Shown: positions 24,690 to 33,037 of the stretch, in pieces | How positions within the stretch are numbered: position 1 is the stretch's first letter | Layout: each line of letters begins with the position of its first letter | Source: JAHEJE01 sp965216335 | GTDB lineage: Bacteria > Pseudomonadota > Alphaproteobacteria > Rhizobiales > Aestuariivirgaceae | Direction of reading: 5' to 3' | Assembly: GCA_965216335.1 (NCBI GenBank) | Contig: OZ244154.1 | Coordinates: 3,224,001-3,288,000 of the forward strand | Length of the DNA: 64,000 nt | Program-made: the position numbers and the translations under genes | Notes under the pieces: generated by a model | Databases searched by the model: none | Seen by the model: the letters and a program-made list of their open reading frames with translations, nothing else | Told to the model about the DNA's origin: nothing

Positions 24690-27236
24690 CTACGTCTTCT
24701 TGGCAAGCGCCTTGGCCTGCTTGATCCATTCGTCGCGTGCGATGCGGCCCTTGAAGTTCAAGTGGTCGTCGACCCAGTCGATTTCTGACTTCTTCCAGGC
24801 CGCGATCTGGTCGAAGTGCCACACGCCAAGGCCGTTCAGCACGCCTTCCAGCTTCGGGCCGACGCCGGAGATCAGCTTCAGGTCGTCCGCCTTGCCGCGC
24901 CGTGGCTTGGCGAGCTTGCGCGGCCTGGTCGGTCCGGCCGGCTTCTTGGCCACCCGCTTGCGCGCGGCGGGTTTCCTGACCGCAGCCTTTTTCGCCGGTG
25001 CCGTCTTGGCGGTCTTGGCGGCAGTGTCGGCCACTGCCGCGCCCGTCAGCGTGGCGACAATCGCCTTGGTTGCCGGACGCGGCGAAGACTTGCGTTTGGC
25101 CGGTTTCTTGGCGGCCGGTTTGCCTGCCTTGCCCTTGCCGACCTGGCTCTTGCCGCCGTCCTTCTCGCCGAAAGCGATCACCGGCTCCATGGCGTTGAGA
25201 TCAGCCTCGTCGATATGGCAGGCGATCTTGTGGCCGCTCGACAGCTCCTTGACCGGCGGCAGTTCCTGCTCGCAGATCGCCCCCAGCTTGCGGTGGCAGC
25301 GGGTCTGGAACGGACAGCCCGACGGCGGGTTCATCGGCGAGGGCAACTCGCCCGTCAGCACGATGTGCTTCTTCGACACCGAGGTATCGGCGATCGGCAC
25401 TGCCGACAGCAGGGCTTCGGTGTAGGGGTGATAGGGCGGTGCGAAGATTTCGTCCACCGTACCTTGTTCCATGATCTGGCCGAGATACATCACCACCACC
25501 CGGTCGGCGAGGTACCGCACCACCGACAGGTCATGCGAGATGAACAGCAGCGTGGTGCGCTTTTCGCGCTGGATCTCGGTCAGCAGACCGGTGACCGCCG
25601 CCTGCACCGACACATCGAGTGCCGAAACCGGCTCGTCTGCGACGACCACTGAGGCTTCGCCGCCGAAAGCCCGCGCGATACCGATGCGCTGCTTCTGGCC
25701 GCCGGAAAGCTGGCGCGGCCGGCGGTGTGCGAAGTCGCGCGGCAGTTTCACCAGGTCGAGCAGCTCCAGCACCTTCTGGTTGGCTTCTTCTTTCGTTGCG
25801 GCGACACCGAACTTGCGCAGCACACGGGCGATCTGCGCCCCGACCGAATGGCTCGGATTGAGCGTTTCGAACGGGTTCTGGAACACCATCTGCAGGTCGC
25901 CGACCATCTGCGGTTTGCGCTTCTGCACCGGCAGGTGGCCGACATCGATGCCGTCGAGCAGCACCTCGCCGCCGGTTGCCTCTTCAAGCCCCATCAGCAC
26001 CTTGGCGAAGGTCGATTTGCCGCAGCCGGACTCGCCGACGATGGCCACCGTCTCGGCCTCGCGGGCCTTGAAGTCGATCTTCTCGTTGGCCTTGACGTAA
26101 CGCACCCGCTCGCCCGACAGCATCGCCTTCACCGAGTTGTCGTGCACCTCGTAGTACTTCTGCATGTTGTTGACTTCGAGGACCACGGGTCCGAATTCGA
26201 CCGGTGGATGCGACGTGCCTTCCGGCTTGTAGGTATCCCAATCGATCTCCGTATAGCGCGCGCAACGCACCGTATGGCCGGCATCGCCGCCCACCTCGCG
26301 CATCTTCAGGCCCGGGGTGTTGCATTCGCCGTCCTTGTAGAAGTCGCAGCGCGGTCCGAAATAGCACCCGGTCGGGCGCTCGTGCGGCAACGGCAGCTGG
26401 CCGCGGATCGGCACCAGCGGATGCGCGTGCCGGTCGGTGCCCGGCAGCGGGATCGACGAGAACAGACCACGGGTATAGGGGTGGCGCATGTGGTCGAACA
26501 CCTGATCGACCGAGCCGAGCTCGACCGCCTGGCCGGAATACATCACGGTGATCCGGTCGCAGGTCTCCAGGATCAGGCCCAGGTTGTGCGAGATGTAGAT
26601 CATCGATGTGCCGAAGCGCGCCGAGATATCCTTGACCAGTTCAACCACGCCGGCCTCGACGGTCACGTCGAGCGCCGTCGTCGGCTCATCGAGCAGCAGC
26701 AGCTTGGGATTGGACAGCAGTGCCATGGCTATGATCACACGCTGCTGCTGGCCGCCCGACAACTGGTGCGGATAGGAGTTCATGATCCGGTCCGGATCGG
26801 GCAGCCGCACCGCCGCCAGCATCTCGGTGGAACGTTTGTAGGCTTCGTCCTCACTGGTGTTCTCGTGAATGATCAGCACTTCCATCAGCTGATACTTGAT
26901 CAGCATGGACGGGTTCAGCGACGCCATCGGCTCCTGGTAGACCATGGAGATGGCCGAGCCGCGGATGTCGCGCAACTCGTCCTCGCTCATGGTGCGCATG
27001 TCGCGGCCCATGAACCTGATCTCGCCGTCGACGATGGCGCCGTTCTTGCCCATGTGCTGCATGATGGCCAGCGCCACCGTGGACTTGCCGCAACCGGATT
27101 CGCCCACGATACCCACGGCCTCGCCTGGCATGACGGTGAGGTTGAAATCCACCACCGCCGGAATTTCGCCGGACCGCGTGTAATAGGAGATCGAGACGTT
27201 CTTGCACTCAAGAACAGGGGTCTGTTTATCGTTCAT
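24690..27236 (-). CDS. Dpp/Opp-type double ATPase fused to a Lys/Ala tail and HhH domain
   Basis: An 848-residue protein. It has two peptide-importer ATPase modules: Walker A GESGCGKST at 45-53 with LSGGQQQR and LLLLDEPTTALD, and a second GESGCGKST, LSGGQKQR and VVVADEPVSALD. Each is followed by the oligopeptide/dipeptide C-terminal region with its CxF/RC cysteines. An unusual ~110-residue Lys/Ala/Pro-rich linker follows (KPAAKKPAKRK and similar). A final ~65-residue domain begins DDLKLISGVGPKLEGVLNGL, of the kind found at the end of alphaproteobacterial NuoE and L21. A double ATPase energises both permeases at 27.2-29.1 kb. Confidence 0.88.
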   Translation of the reverse strand: MNDKQTPVLECKNVSISYYTRSGEIPAVVDFNLTVMPGEAVGIVGESGCGKSTVALAIMQHMGKNGAIVDGEIRFMGRDMRTMSEDELRDIRGSAISMVYQEPMASLNPSMLIKYQLMEVLIIHENTSEDEAYKRSTEMLAAVRLPDPDRIMNSYPHQLSGGQQQRVIIAMALLSNPKLLLLDEPTTALDVTVEAGVVELVKDISARFGTSMIYISHNLGLILETCDRITVMYSGQAVELGSVDQVFDHMRHPYTRGLFSSIPLPGTDRHAHPLVPIRGQLPLPHERPTGCYFGPRCDFYKDGECNTPGLKMREVGGDAGHTVRCARYTEIDWDTYKPEGTSHPPVEFGPVVLEVNNMQKYYEVHDNSVKAMLSGERVRYVKANEKIDFKAREAETVAIVGESGCGKSTFAKVLMGLEEATGGEVLLDGIDVGHLPVQKRKPQMVGDLQMVFQNPFETLNPSHSVGAQIARVLRKFGVAATKEEANQKVLELLDLVKLPRDFAHRRPRQLSGGQKQRIGIARAFGGEASVVVADEPVSALDVSVQAAVTGLLTEIQREKRTTLLFISHDLSVVRYLADRVVVMYLGQIMEQGTVDEIFAPPYHPYTEALLSAVPIADTSVSKKHIVLTGELPSPMNPPSGCPFQTRCHRKLGAICEQELPPVKELSSGHKIACHIDEADLNAMEPVIAFGEKDGGKSQVGKGKAGKPAAKKPAKRKSSPRPATKAIVATLTGAAVADTAAKTAKTAPAKKAAVRKPAARKRVAKKPAGPTRPRKLAKPRRGKADDLKLISGVGPKLEGVLNGLGVWHFDQIAAWKKSEIDWVDDHLNFKGRIARDEWIKQAKALAKKT

Positions 27237-27245
27237 CCTGTCCTC

Positions 27246-28199
27246 CTAGTCGCGCAGCGAGATTTCACGCAGGCCGTCGGCCAGCAGGTTCAGCCCCAGC
27301 ACCAGCGAGGAAATGCACATCGCCGGCCAGATCATCGCGTTCATGCCGAACGACCCGAACTTCTGGGCATCGGAGATCATCTTGCCCCAATCCGGATCGG
27401 GCGGCGGCAGGCCGAGGGCCAGATAGCCGAGCAGGGCGATGGTGATGATCACGTATCCAAGCCTCAGGCAGGCATCGACGATCAGCGGCCCGCGCGCATT
27501 CGGCAGCAACTCGACGAGCATGATGTAGAGCGGGCTTTCGCCGCGCACTTCCGCCGCCGCGATGTAGTCGCGCGTCTTCAGGTCGAGCACCAGGCCGCGC
27601 ACGATACGCGCCACCGCCGGCGCGGTACCGAACGTTACCGCGACGATGATGATCACCCCGGACACGAAGATCGGATCGAGCCCGATCGTGTCGGACAGCC
27701 AGCGTCCGAAGTCGGACGTCGGCCCGAAGTTGGTCAGGATGACCAGGTAAAGCACCATGAGCGGGAACGACAGCAGGACGTTGCCGATGAACGAGATGAT
27801 CTCGTCCCACCAGCCGCCGCGGTAACCGGCGATCACGCCGAGCAGCATGCCGACCATGTAGGCAACGATGGTCGCCGCCGCGGCCCAGAACAGCACCAGC
27901 CGCGACCCCCAGACGATGCGGGCCAGAATGCTCCGTCCGCGGTCGTCCGAGCCGAGCCAGTAGAACTCGCCCGACTTGGCGGTGGTCAGCCATGGTTTCA
28001 GCAGCGCCGTGGCATCCTGTGCCAGCGGGTCCTTGACCGGCAGGATCGGCGCCAGGACGGCCACCAGAACCCAGAACGCCACCAGGGCGGCGCCGACCAT
28101 GCCGATGCGGGATTCGCGCAGCAGCCCGATGTTGGCGATGAACTTCTTGAACCCCGAGGGGCGTTGAACGGCGGTATTATTGGCAGTCGTATCGCTCAT
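27246..28199 (-). CDS. Dpp/Opp-type ABC permease, DppC-like
   Basis: A 317-residue inner-membrane permease. It has an N-terminal cytoplasmic stretch, TM1 (MVGAALVAFWVLVAVLAPIL), the OppC_N signature (WLGSDDRGRSILARIVWGSR), further helices and an EAA-type loop around VRGESPLYIMLVELLPNARGP. It lies between its partner permease (11 bases) and the double ATPase (9 bases), so the three are one operon. Substrates could be peptides, opines or amino-compound oligomers; no ligand is readable. Confidence 0.9.
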   Translation of the reverse strand: MSDTTANNTAVQRPSGFKKFIANIGLLRESRIGMVGAALVAFWVLVAVLAPILPVKDPLAQDATALLKPWLTTAKSGEFYWLGSDDRGRSILARIVWGSRLVLFWAAAATIVAYMVGMLLGVIAGYRGGWWDEIISFIGNVLLSFPLMVLYLVILTNFGPTSDFGRWLSDTIGLDPIFVSGVIIIVAVTFGTAPAVARIVRGLVLDLKTRDYIAAAEVRGESPLYIMLVELLPNARGPLIVDACLRLGYVIITIALLGYLALGLPPPDPDWGKMISDAQKFGSFGMNAMIWPAMCISSLVLGLNLLADGLREISLRD

Positions 28200-28210
28200 C
28201 TCCGCCTCCC

Positions 28211-29143
28211 TTAGCTAAACCGGATCCGCGGATTGAGCATGGTGTAGCCCACATCCGAGATGAATTGAGACAGAACGGCGACGAACACCGCCACCATGGT
28301 GCACGCCTCGATGAGATAGACATCACCGAACAGCGAAGCGTCATAGAGCAGCTTTCCGAAGCCCTTGTAGGAGAAGAACACCTCGACCACGATGACGCCC
28401 GAGAGCAGGTAGTTGAGCTGCAGGATCATCACCGTGAACGGCGCGATCAGCGCGTTGCGCAGCGCATGCTTCATCACCACCTGCTTGAACGGCAGCCCCT
28501 TGAGGATGGCCGTGCGCACGTATTGCGAGGTGATCACCTCTGCCATCGAGGCCCGCGTCATGCGCGTGTAGTAGCCGAAGTTGTAGATCACCAGCACCAT
28601 CACCGGCAGCACCAGCTCGTTGAGCGCCACGCCGTTGGCAAACGGCGAGGTGCCCGGCAGCCAGTCGAGCCAGAACACGAAGATCGCCACCAGGAAGGTT
28701 GCCGAGGCAAACTCTGGCACTGACGTCGTCAGGACCGAGGCCACCGTGATTGCGCGGTCGCGCGTGCTGCCTTCGGCGATGCCGGAAAGCACACCCATGA
28801 CCAGCGAGATGCTGACGGTGATCGTGAACACCAGTCCGGCGAGCAGCAGCGTGTTCTTCAGATGCGACCACACCAGGCCCGACACCGGCGCCGACAGCAT
28901 GAGCGATTCGCCCATGTCGCCGCGGATGAAGTTCCACACCCACTGGAAGTATCGCACCAGCATGGGCGCATTGAGCCCCTGCTGCTCGACCCACCGCATG
29001 CGTTGATCGATCGTCGAGTACTGACCCAGCACCTTGGCGGCCAGATTGAGCTCGTCACCTTCGAAAATCCAGAACAGTAGCAAGGAAATGACAAACATGA
29101 TCAAGATCATGGAGCCAAATCGCTTGGCGGCGAGTGCCAGCAT
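28211..29143 (-). CDS. Dpp/Opp-type ABC permease, DppB-like
   Basis: A 310-residue inner-membrane permease. TM1 is near the N-terminus (FGSMILIMFVISLLLFWIFE), then come a periplasmic segment (RMRWVEQQGLN), TM helices and an EAA-type loop (MTRASMAEVITSQYVRTAILKG). It starts the operon and has a strong AGGGAGGGGG ribosome-binding purine run. Unusually, no periplasmic binding-protein gene precedes it: the next gene upstream is on the other strand. The binding protein may be encoded elsewhere. Confidence 0.9.
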   Translation of the reverse strand: MLALAAKRFGSMILIMFVISLLLFWIFEGDELNLAAKVLGQYSTIDQRMRWVEQQGLNAPMLVRYFQWVWNFIRGDMGESLMLSAPVSGLVWSHLKNTLLLAGLVFTITVSISLVMGVLSGIAEGSTRDRAITVASVLTTSVPEFASATFLVAIFVFWLDWLPGTSPFANGVALNELVLPVMVLVIYNFGYYTRMTRASMAEVITSQYVRTAILKGLPFKQVVMKHALRNALIAPFTVMILQLNYLLSGVIVVEVFFSYKGFGKLLYDASLFGDVYLIEACTMVAVFVAVLSQFISDVGYTMLNPRIRFS

Positions 29144-29194
29144 GTTCCCCCTCCCTAACGGTTACACACATCTTGGGAATTGTTCCCTGAAGAT

Positions 29195-29217
29195 GCGGGC
29201 CTTTTGCCCGTTTTTTT
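29195..29217 (+). terminator. Possible terminator-like hairpin
   Basis: CGGGC (29196-29200) pairs with GCCCG (29206-29210), then seven T residues follow. It is oriented for the plus strand, although no plus-strand gene lies immediately before it. It could be a leftover of a lost gene, or an upstream block of antisense transcription into the GT2 gene. Confidence 0.4.
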
Positions 29218-29446
29218 ATTGGTGATCGTAGCAGCCCCCACCCGTACCGCCGGTTGATTTACGGCATGTCGGGACACACAAGCGCCCTGTCACAGGCCTC
29301 GGATCATAGCGACATGATGCCGTGGCACGCAACCCGTGAGCCGGCTTCACCCCGATGGGCCACGGATTCTTAACGGCTATCGGCTAGGTTTACCTTGGGG
29401 CCCGGTCCCGGCACAGAGCCAGTCCCGGGACACAGGATGGGTTTGT
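29218..29446. other. Upstream region of the glycosyltransferase operon
   Basis: This gap between the hairpin and the GT2 start holds the likely promoter. Only an AGGATGG Shine-Dalgarno (29434-29440) and a short GGTCCCGG/CCCGGGAC imperfect inverted repeat just upstream were noted. A longer in-frame reading from 29336 is possible but lacks family similarity. Confidence 0.4.
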
Positions 29447-30427
29447 ATGACCGCAAAGCAGAAACCTGCAAACACGCAGCCATCGCCAGTGCTGCTGTCC
29501 GTCGTCGTGCCGATGTACAACGAGGAAGAGGGCCTGGCCCTGTTTTTCGACCGGCTCGAGCCGGTGCTGCGGGCGATAACGCCTGACTACGAAATCATCT
29601 GCGTCGATGACGGATCGAGCGACCGGACCTATCGGTTGCTGCTCGAGCGTCATGAACAGGATCCCCGCATAAAGCTCATCAACCTGTCACGCAATTTCGG
29701 CAAGGACATCGCTCTGTCGGCCGGGCTCGATCATGCCCATGGCCAGGCCGTTGTGCCGATCGATGCCGACCTGCAGGACCCGCCTGAACTTATTGCGGAC
29801 ATGATGGAGAAATGGCGCGAGGGCTATGAAGTCGTCTACGCCCGGCGCGCCGACCGCGGCAGCGACACCCGCGCCAAGCGGGTTACGGCGAACTGGTTCT
29901 ATCGCATTCACAACTACATGGCTGAAATCACCATCCCAGAGAACACCGGCGACTTTCGTCTCCTCGACCAGCGTGTGGTGACCGCCCTGCGCAACCTTCC
30001 CGAACGCAACCGGTTCATGAAGGGGCTATTCGCCTGGGTTGGCTACAAGCAGACCAGCCTTGAATATGTCCGTGCCGAGCGCGCCGCCGGTGACAGCAAA
30101 TGGAAGTACTGGAAGCTGTGGAACTTCGCCCTCGACGGCATCACCGGGTCCAGTACCGTGCCGTTGCGCATCTGGACCTATTTCGGACTGCTCGTTTTCG
30201 TGCTGGCCATTCTCTATGCCATGTTCCTGACCATCAGGGTCTGGGTGCATGGTGTCGATGTTCCCGGCTTCGCCTCGATCATGGTCGCGGTGCTGTTTCT
30301 CGGCGGCATCAACATTCTGGCGACCGGCATCATCGGGGAGTATCTCGGCCGCATCTTTACCGAAGTCCGCAACCGACCGCTATACCTCGTGCGCGAAGCG
30401 CACGGCATCGACCCGCGGCCGCACTGA
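29447..30427 (+). CDS. GT2 polyprenyl-phosphate glycosyltransferase (GtrB/DPM-like)
   Basis: A 326-residue glycosyltransferase. The N-terminal GT-A domain (LSVVVPMYNEEEGL) has a D-x-D in the PIDADLQDPPE block and ends with TGDFRLLDQRVV. Two C-terminal membrane helices follow (IWTYFGLLVFVLAILYAMFL and MVAVLFLGGINILATGIIGE), ending GEYLGRIFTEVRNRPLY. The family moves a sugar from a nucleotide donor to undecaprenyl phosphate, facing the cytoplasm. A methyltransferase and a GtrA protein follow, which suggests a lipid-linked sugar system for glycan or lipid decoration. Confidence 0.9.
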   Translation: MTAKQKPANTQPSPVLLSVVVPMYNEEEGLALFFDRLEPVLRAITPDYEIICVDDGSSDRTYRLLLERHEQDPRIKLINLSRNFGKDIALSAGLDHAHGQAVVPIDADLQDPPELIADMMEKWREGYEVVYARRADRGSDTRAKRVTANWFYRIHNYMAEITIPENTGDFRLLDQRVVTALRNLPERNRFMKGLFAWVGYKQTSLEYVRAERAAGDSKWKYWKLWNFALDGITGSSTVPLRIWTYFGLLVFVLAILYAMFLTIRVWVHGVDVPGFASIMVAVLFLGGINILATGIIGEYLGRIFTEVRNRPLYLVREAHGIDPRPH

Positions 30428-30453
30428 GCGGAATGGATTGAGGGCCAACGGCC

Positions 30454-31188
30454 ATGCAGCGCGACGTCTATGAACGCTTGGACCGGATCGAAGACCGTCA
30501 CTGGTGGTTCGTCGCCCGCCGTGCTGTGTTGAGCGCGGCGATCGAGCGGCTCGGCAAACTCAACGGCAAACCCAAAATACTCGAGGCCGGTTGTGGCACG
30601 GGCGGCAACCTGGAAATGTTGTCCGGCTTCGGTGACCTCGTTGCCTTTGAGCCCGACAGGGATGCCCGCAAGATGGCTGCTCACAAGCACACCTGCGAGA
30701 TCCTCGAAGGTTATCTGCCCGAAGGCATTCCTTACGGCGGCCGGCGGTTCGACCTGATTGCGGCATTTGATGTCATCGAACATGTCGAGCGCGACGTGGA
30801 GAGCCTGGCCGCGCTGCGCGGGCGGCTCAACCCGGGCGGCCGCCTGATCATGTCGGTGCCGGCCCTACCCTGGCTGTGGAGCGCCCACGACGAGCACCAC
30901 CACCACTTTCGCCGCTACACTCGTGCCACCCTGGCCGCTGCGCTGCGCGGTGCCGGCTTCGGGAATATCGAGATCACCTACTACAACACCCTGCTGTTTC
31001 CGCTGGTCGCCGGCGTGCGCGGCATCAAGAAGCTGTTCAATCTGTCTGACAGTTCCGACGATCACCTGCCGGCAGCTCCGGTCAATGCGATCCTGCGCAT
31101 GATCTTCGCCAGCGAGCGCTTTCTGATCGGCCGGGTTAACCTGCCCATCGGCGTTTCGCTTCTCGCGGTCGCCGAAGGCGAACGCTAG
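30454..31188 (+). CDS. Class I SAM-dependent methyltransferase
   Basis: A 244-residue methyltransferase. Motif I is ILEAGCGTGG (~residues 42-51), motif II lies near DLIAAFDVIEHVERD, and LRGRLNPGGRLIMSVPA completes the core. A His-rich HDEHHHHFRRYT segment is typical of this glycan-associated subgroup. It lies between the GT2 gene (26 bases) and the gtrA-like gene (4 bases), so it probably modifies the sugar-lipid intermediate or its acceptor. The target is not known. Confidence 0.85.
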   Translation: MQRDVYERLDRIEDRHWWFVARRAVLSAAIERLGKLNGKPKILEAGCGTGGNLEMLSGFGDLVAFEPDRDARKMAAHKHTCEILEGYLPEGIPYGGRRFDLIAAFDVIEHVERDVESLAALRGRLNPGGRLIMSVPALPWLWSAHDEHHHHFRRYTRATLAAALRGAGFGNIEITYYNTLLFPLVAGVRGIKKLFNLSDSSDDHLPAAPVNAILRMIFASERFLIGRVNLPIGVSLLAVAEGER

Positions 31189-31192
31189 CGCC

Positions 31193-31597
31193 ATGCTGCT
31201 GCGCCAGGCCAAGCGCTTTGCCATCACCGGCGGTGCCGCGACCGTGGCGCATGTCGTTGCCGGGCTGGCGCTGCACCATCTGGTCGGACTGTCGCCATTG
31301 TGGGCGAACTTCCTTGCCTTCCTCACCGCGTGGAGCGTGAGTTATCTCGGCAACTGGTTCTGGACGTTCGAGGCGCGGACCACGCATCGCTATTCCGCCC
31401 CGCGCTTTCTCATCGTCGCGCTCGGCAGCTTCGCCCTCAACCAGGCCATCGTCTGGTTCACGACAGGCATCCTCGACTGGCCGTTCTGGCTGGCGCTGGT
31501 CCCCGTCGTCATCATCGTGCCGCTGGCCGGCTTCCTCGCCAGCCGCTACTGGGCCTACAACGACAGACATGCCGCAAATCAGGCCGACACCGCCTGA
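31193..31597 (+). CDS. GtrA-family membrane protein
   Basis: A 134-residue integral membrane protein with four predicted helices (FAITGGAATVAHVVAGLALH; LWANFLAFLTAWSVSYLGNW; FLIVALGSFALNQAIVWF; WLALVPVVIIVPLAGFLASR). It ends with the typical SRYWAYND motif. GtrA proteins are proposed flippases of undecaprenyl-phosphate sugars. Together with the GT2 protein it would form a synthesis and flipping pair. A downstream periplasmic glycosyltransferase is not present here. Confidence 0.85.
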   Translation: MLLRQAKRFAITGGAATVAHVVAGLALHHLVGLSPLWANFLAFLTAWSVSYLGNWFWTFEARTTHRYSAPRFLIVALGSFALNQAIVWFTTGILDWPFWLALVPVVIIVPLAGFLASRYWAYNDRHAANQADTA

Positions 31598-31663
31598 GAA
31601 CACCCGCTGTCATCTCATCCCGGTACACCCGTCAGCAAATCGGTCGCCCGGCGCCGCCGGCGC

Positions 31664-33013
31664 CTAGACCCAGGGGCAGTTTGAGTTGCGGTCGCCGAAG
31701 GTGCGGCCCTGGTCGTAGCGGGTGAGCGCGAAGGGCGAGAGCGCTTCGACAGGTTGTGACGTTGTGAGCAACTCCGCCACCAGCTTGCCGACGCCCATCA
31801 TCTTGTAGCCGTGGTTCGAGTCGGCGATCATGTAGGCATTATCGGCGACCCAGTCGAAGATCGGCACATTGTCCGGCGTGAACGCGCCGATGCCGCCGTT
31901 CGGCCGCTCCTTGAAGTTGGCCCGGCAGCCCTTGAAGCGGTCCATCAGGTAGGCAAGCGTGCCGCAGTAGTAGTCGGCGAACCACTCGTCGGCCTGATAG
32001 AGGTCGTTGTCGTGACCGTAGGGGTCAAGCTGCGCATCCGGCCCGATCTTGATCGGAATGGTGCCGCCCTGAATGCCCGGCGCGCCGACCCGTTCGGCGG
32101 CATAGCGCAGGTAGGTGTAGAAGTGCAGGTCCGGAAACTCGCGGCCGTTCTCGGCCACCACCGGCGTGTTCATCAGTTCGACGTGCAGCACCGGCGGATC
32201 CTTGTCATCGGCAGTGCGGTAACTCTCGCCCTCCGGCAGATAGACCTCGCCCTCCAGCAGCCGCCAGAAGGTCCACATATCGGCATCCTCGACCACACCA
32301 CCATCGGGATAGCGCATGTTGAGGGTTTTCGATTTTCCGAGCCAGTCCCAGTGCTGGGTCACCCAGGCCCCGGCACAGATGATCACGCAGTCGGCCTTTA
32401 TATCGCCGGCCGAGGTCTTGACTGTTTCGATGCGCCCGTTCGCCATGTCGTAGCCTTCGACCGCCGGGCCGAAGAAACACTGCACGCCCCACTGTTCGCA
32501 CTTTTCATGCAAGCCCCGTACGGCAAGGTGGGTGCCGGCGTAGCCCGAGGGCTTTTCGTGCAGCACCACATCGGCCCTGTCGGTGTTGTAGTCCGGCCAG
32601 ATCGACTTCAGGAACGATTTGGCCTCTTTTCCGACATAGACGTCGGAGGTGTAGCCGGCATCGTTCTGGCTCTTGTGCATGTTGAGATAATCGGCTTCCT
32701 GATTGCTCTCGCCGACCGACACATAGCCGACCTGCTGGAAACCGAAGTTGCCCGGGTCCGACTGCCAGACATCGACGGAGTGGCGCAGGATCGTGTGCAA
32801 CGGCGAGGTCATGTAAAGGTTGCGCACACAGCCACAGGCCACTCCGGTGGCGCCGGCCCCCGGCCCCGTTTTGTCAATCAGGATGACGTCAGAACCCTTG
32901 CCCTTGCCGGATTTTTCCAGCGCCATTGCCAGGTGCCAGGCCGTTGACATGCCGTGCATGCCGGCGCCGATAACGACATAAGGGGCCGATTGCGGCAACG
33001 TGAGTTCGCTCAT
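31664..33013 (-). CDS. DadA/sarcosine oxidase-like FAD oxidoreductase
   Basis: A 449-residue enzyme. The FAD-binding Rossmann motif is VVIGAGMHGMSTAWHLAMAL, followed by DVILIDKTGPGAGATGVACG. A DAO-like core continues to GGIGAFTPDNVPIFDWVADN and SNHGYKMMGVGKLVAELL, which close the FAD site. An acidic, Tyr-rich region (240-330) distinguishes it from plain sarcosine oxidase. It is on the same strand as, and 24 bases after, the desaturase-like gene, so they form a pair. It may oxidise a secondary amine of an osmolyte; substrate unknown. Confidence 0.78.
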   Translation of the reverse strand: MSELTLPQSAPYVVIGAGMHGMSTAWHLAMALEKSGKGKGSDVILIDKTGPGAGATGVACGCVRNLYMTSPLHTILRHSVDVWQSDPGNFGFQQVGYVSVGESNQEADYLNMHKSQNDAGYTSDVYVGKEAKSFLKSIWPDYNTDRADVVLHEKPSGYAGTHLAVRGLHEKCEQWGVQCFFGPAVEGYDMANGRIETVKTSAGDIKADCVIICAGAWVTQHWDWLGKSKTLNMRYPDGGVVEDADMWTFWRLLEGEVYLPEGESYRTADDKDPPVLHVELMNTPVVAENGREFPDLHFYTYLRYAAERVGAPGIQGGTIPIKIGPDAQLDPYGHDNDLYQADEWFADYYCGTLAYLMDRFKGCRANFKERPNGGIGAFTPDNVPIFDWVADNAYMIADSNHGYKMMGVGKLVAELLTTSQPVEALSPFALTRYDQGRTFGDRNSNCPWV

Positions 33014-33037
33014 GAAACGTTCCTTCGAGCTTTTCGT

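Noticed and set aside
24690..24900. Stop-codon read-through or frameshift creating the HhH tail of the ATPase
   Set aside because: The frame is continuous and uninterrupted from the second ATPase through the Lys/Ala linker to the tail, with no in-frame stop, so it is treated as a true fusion.
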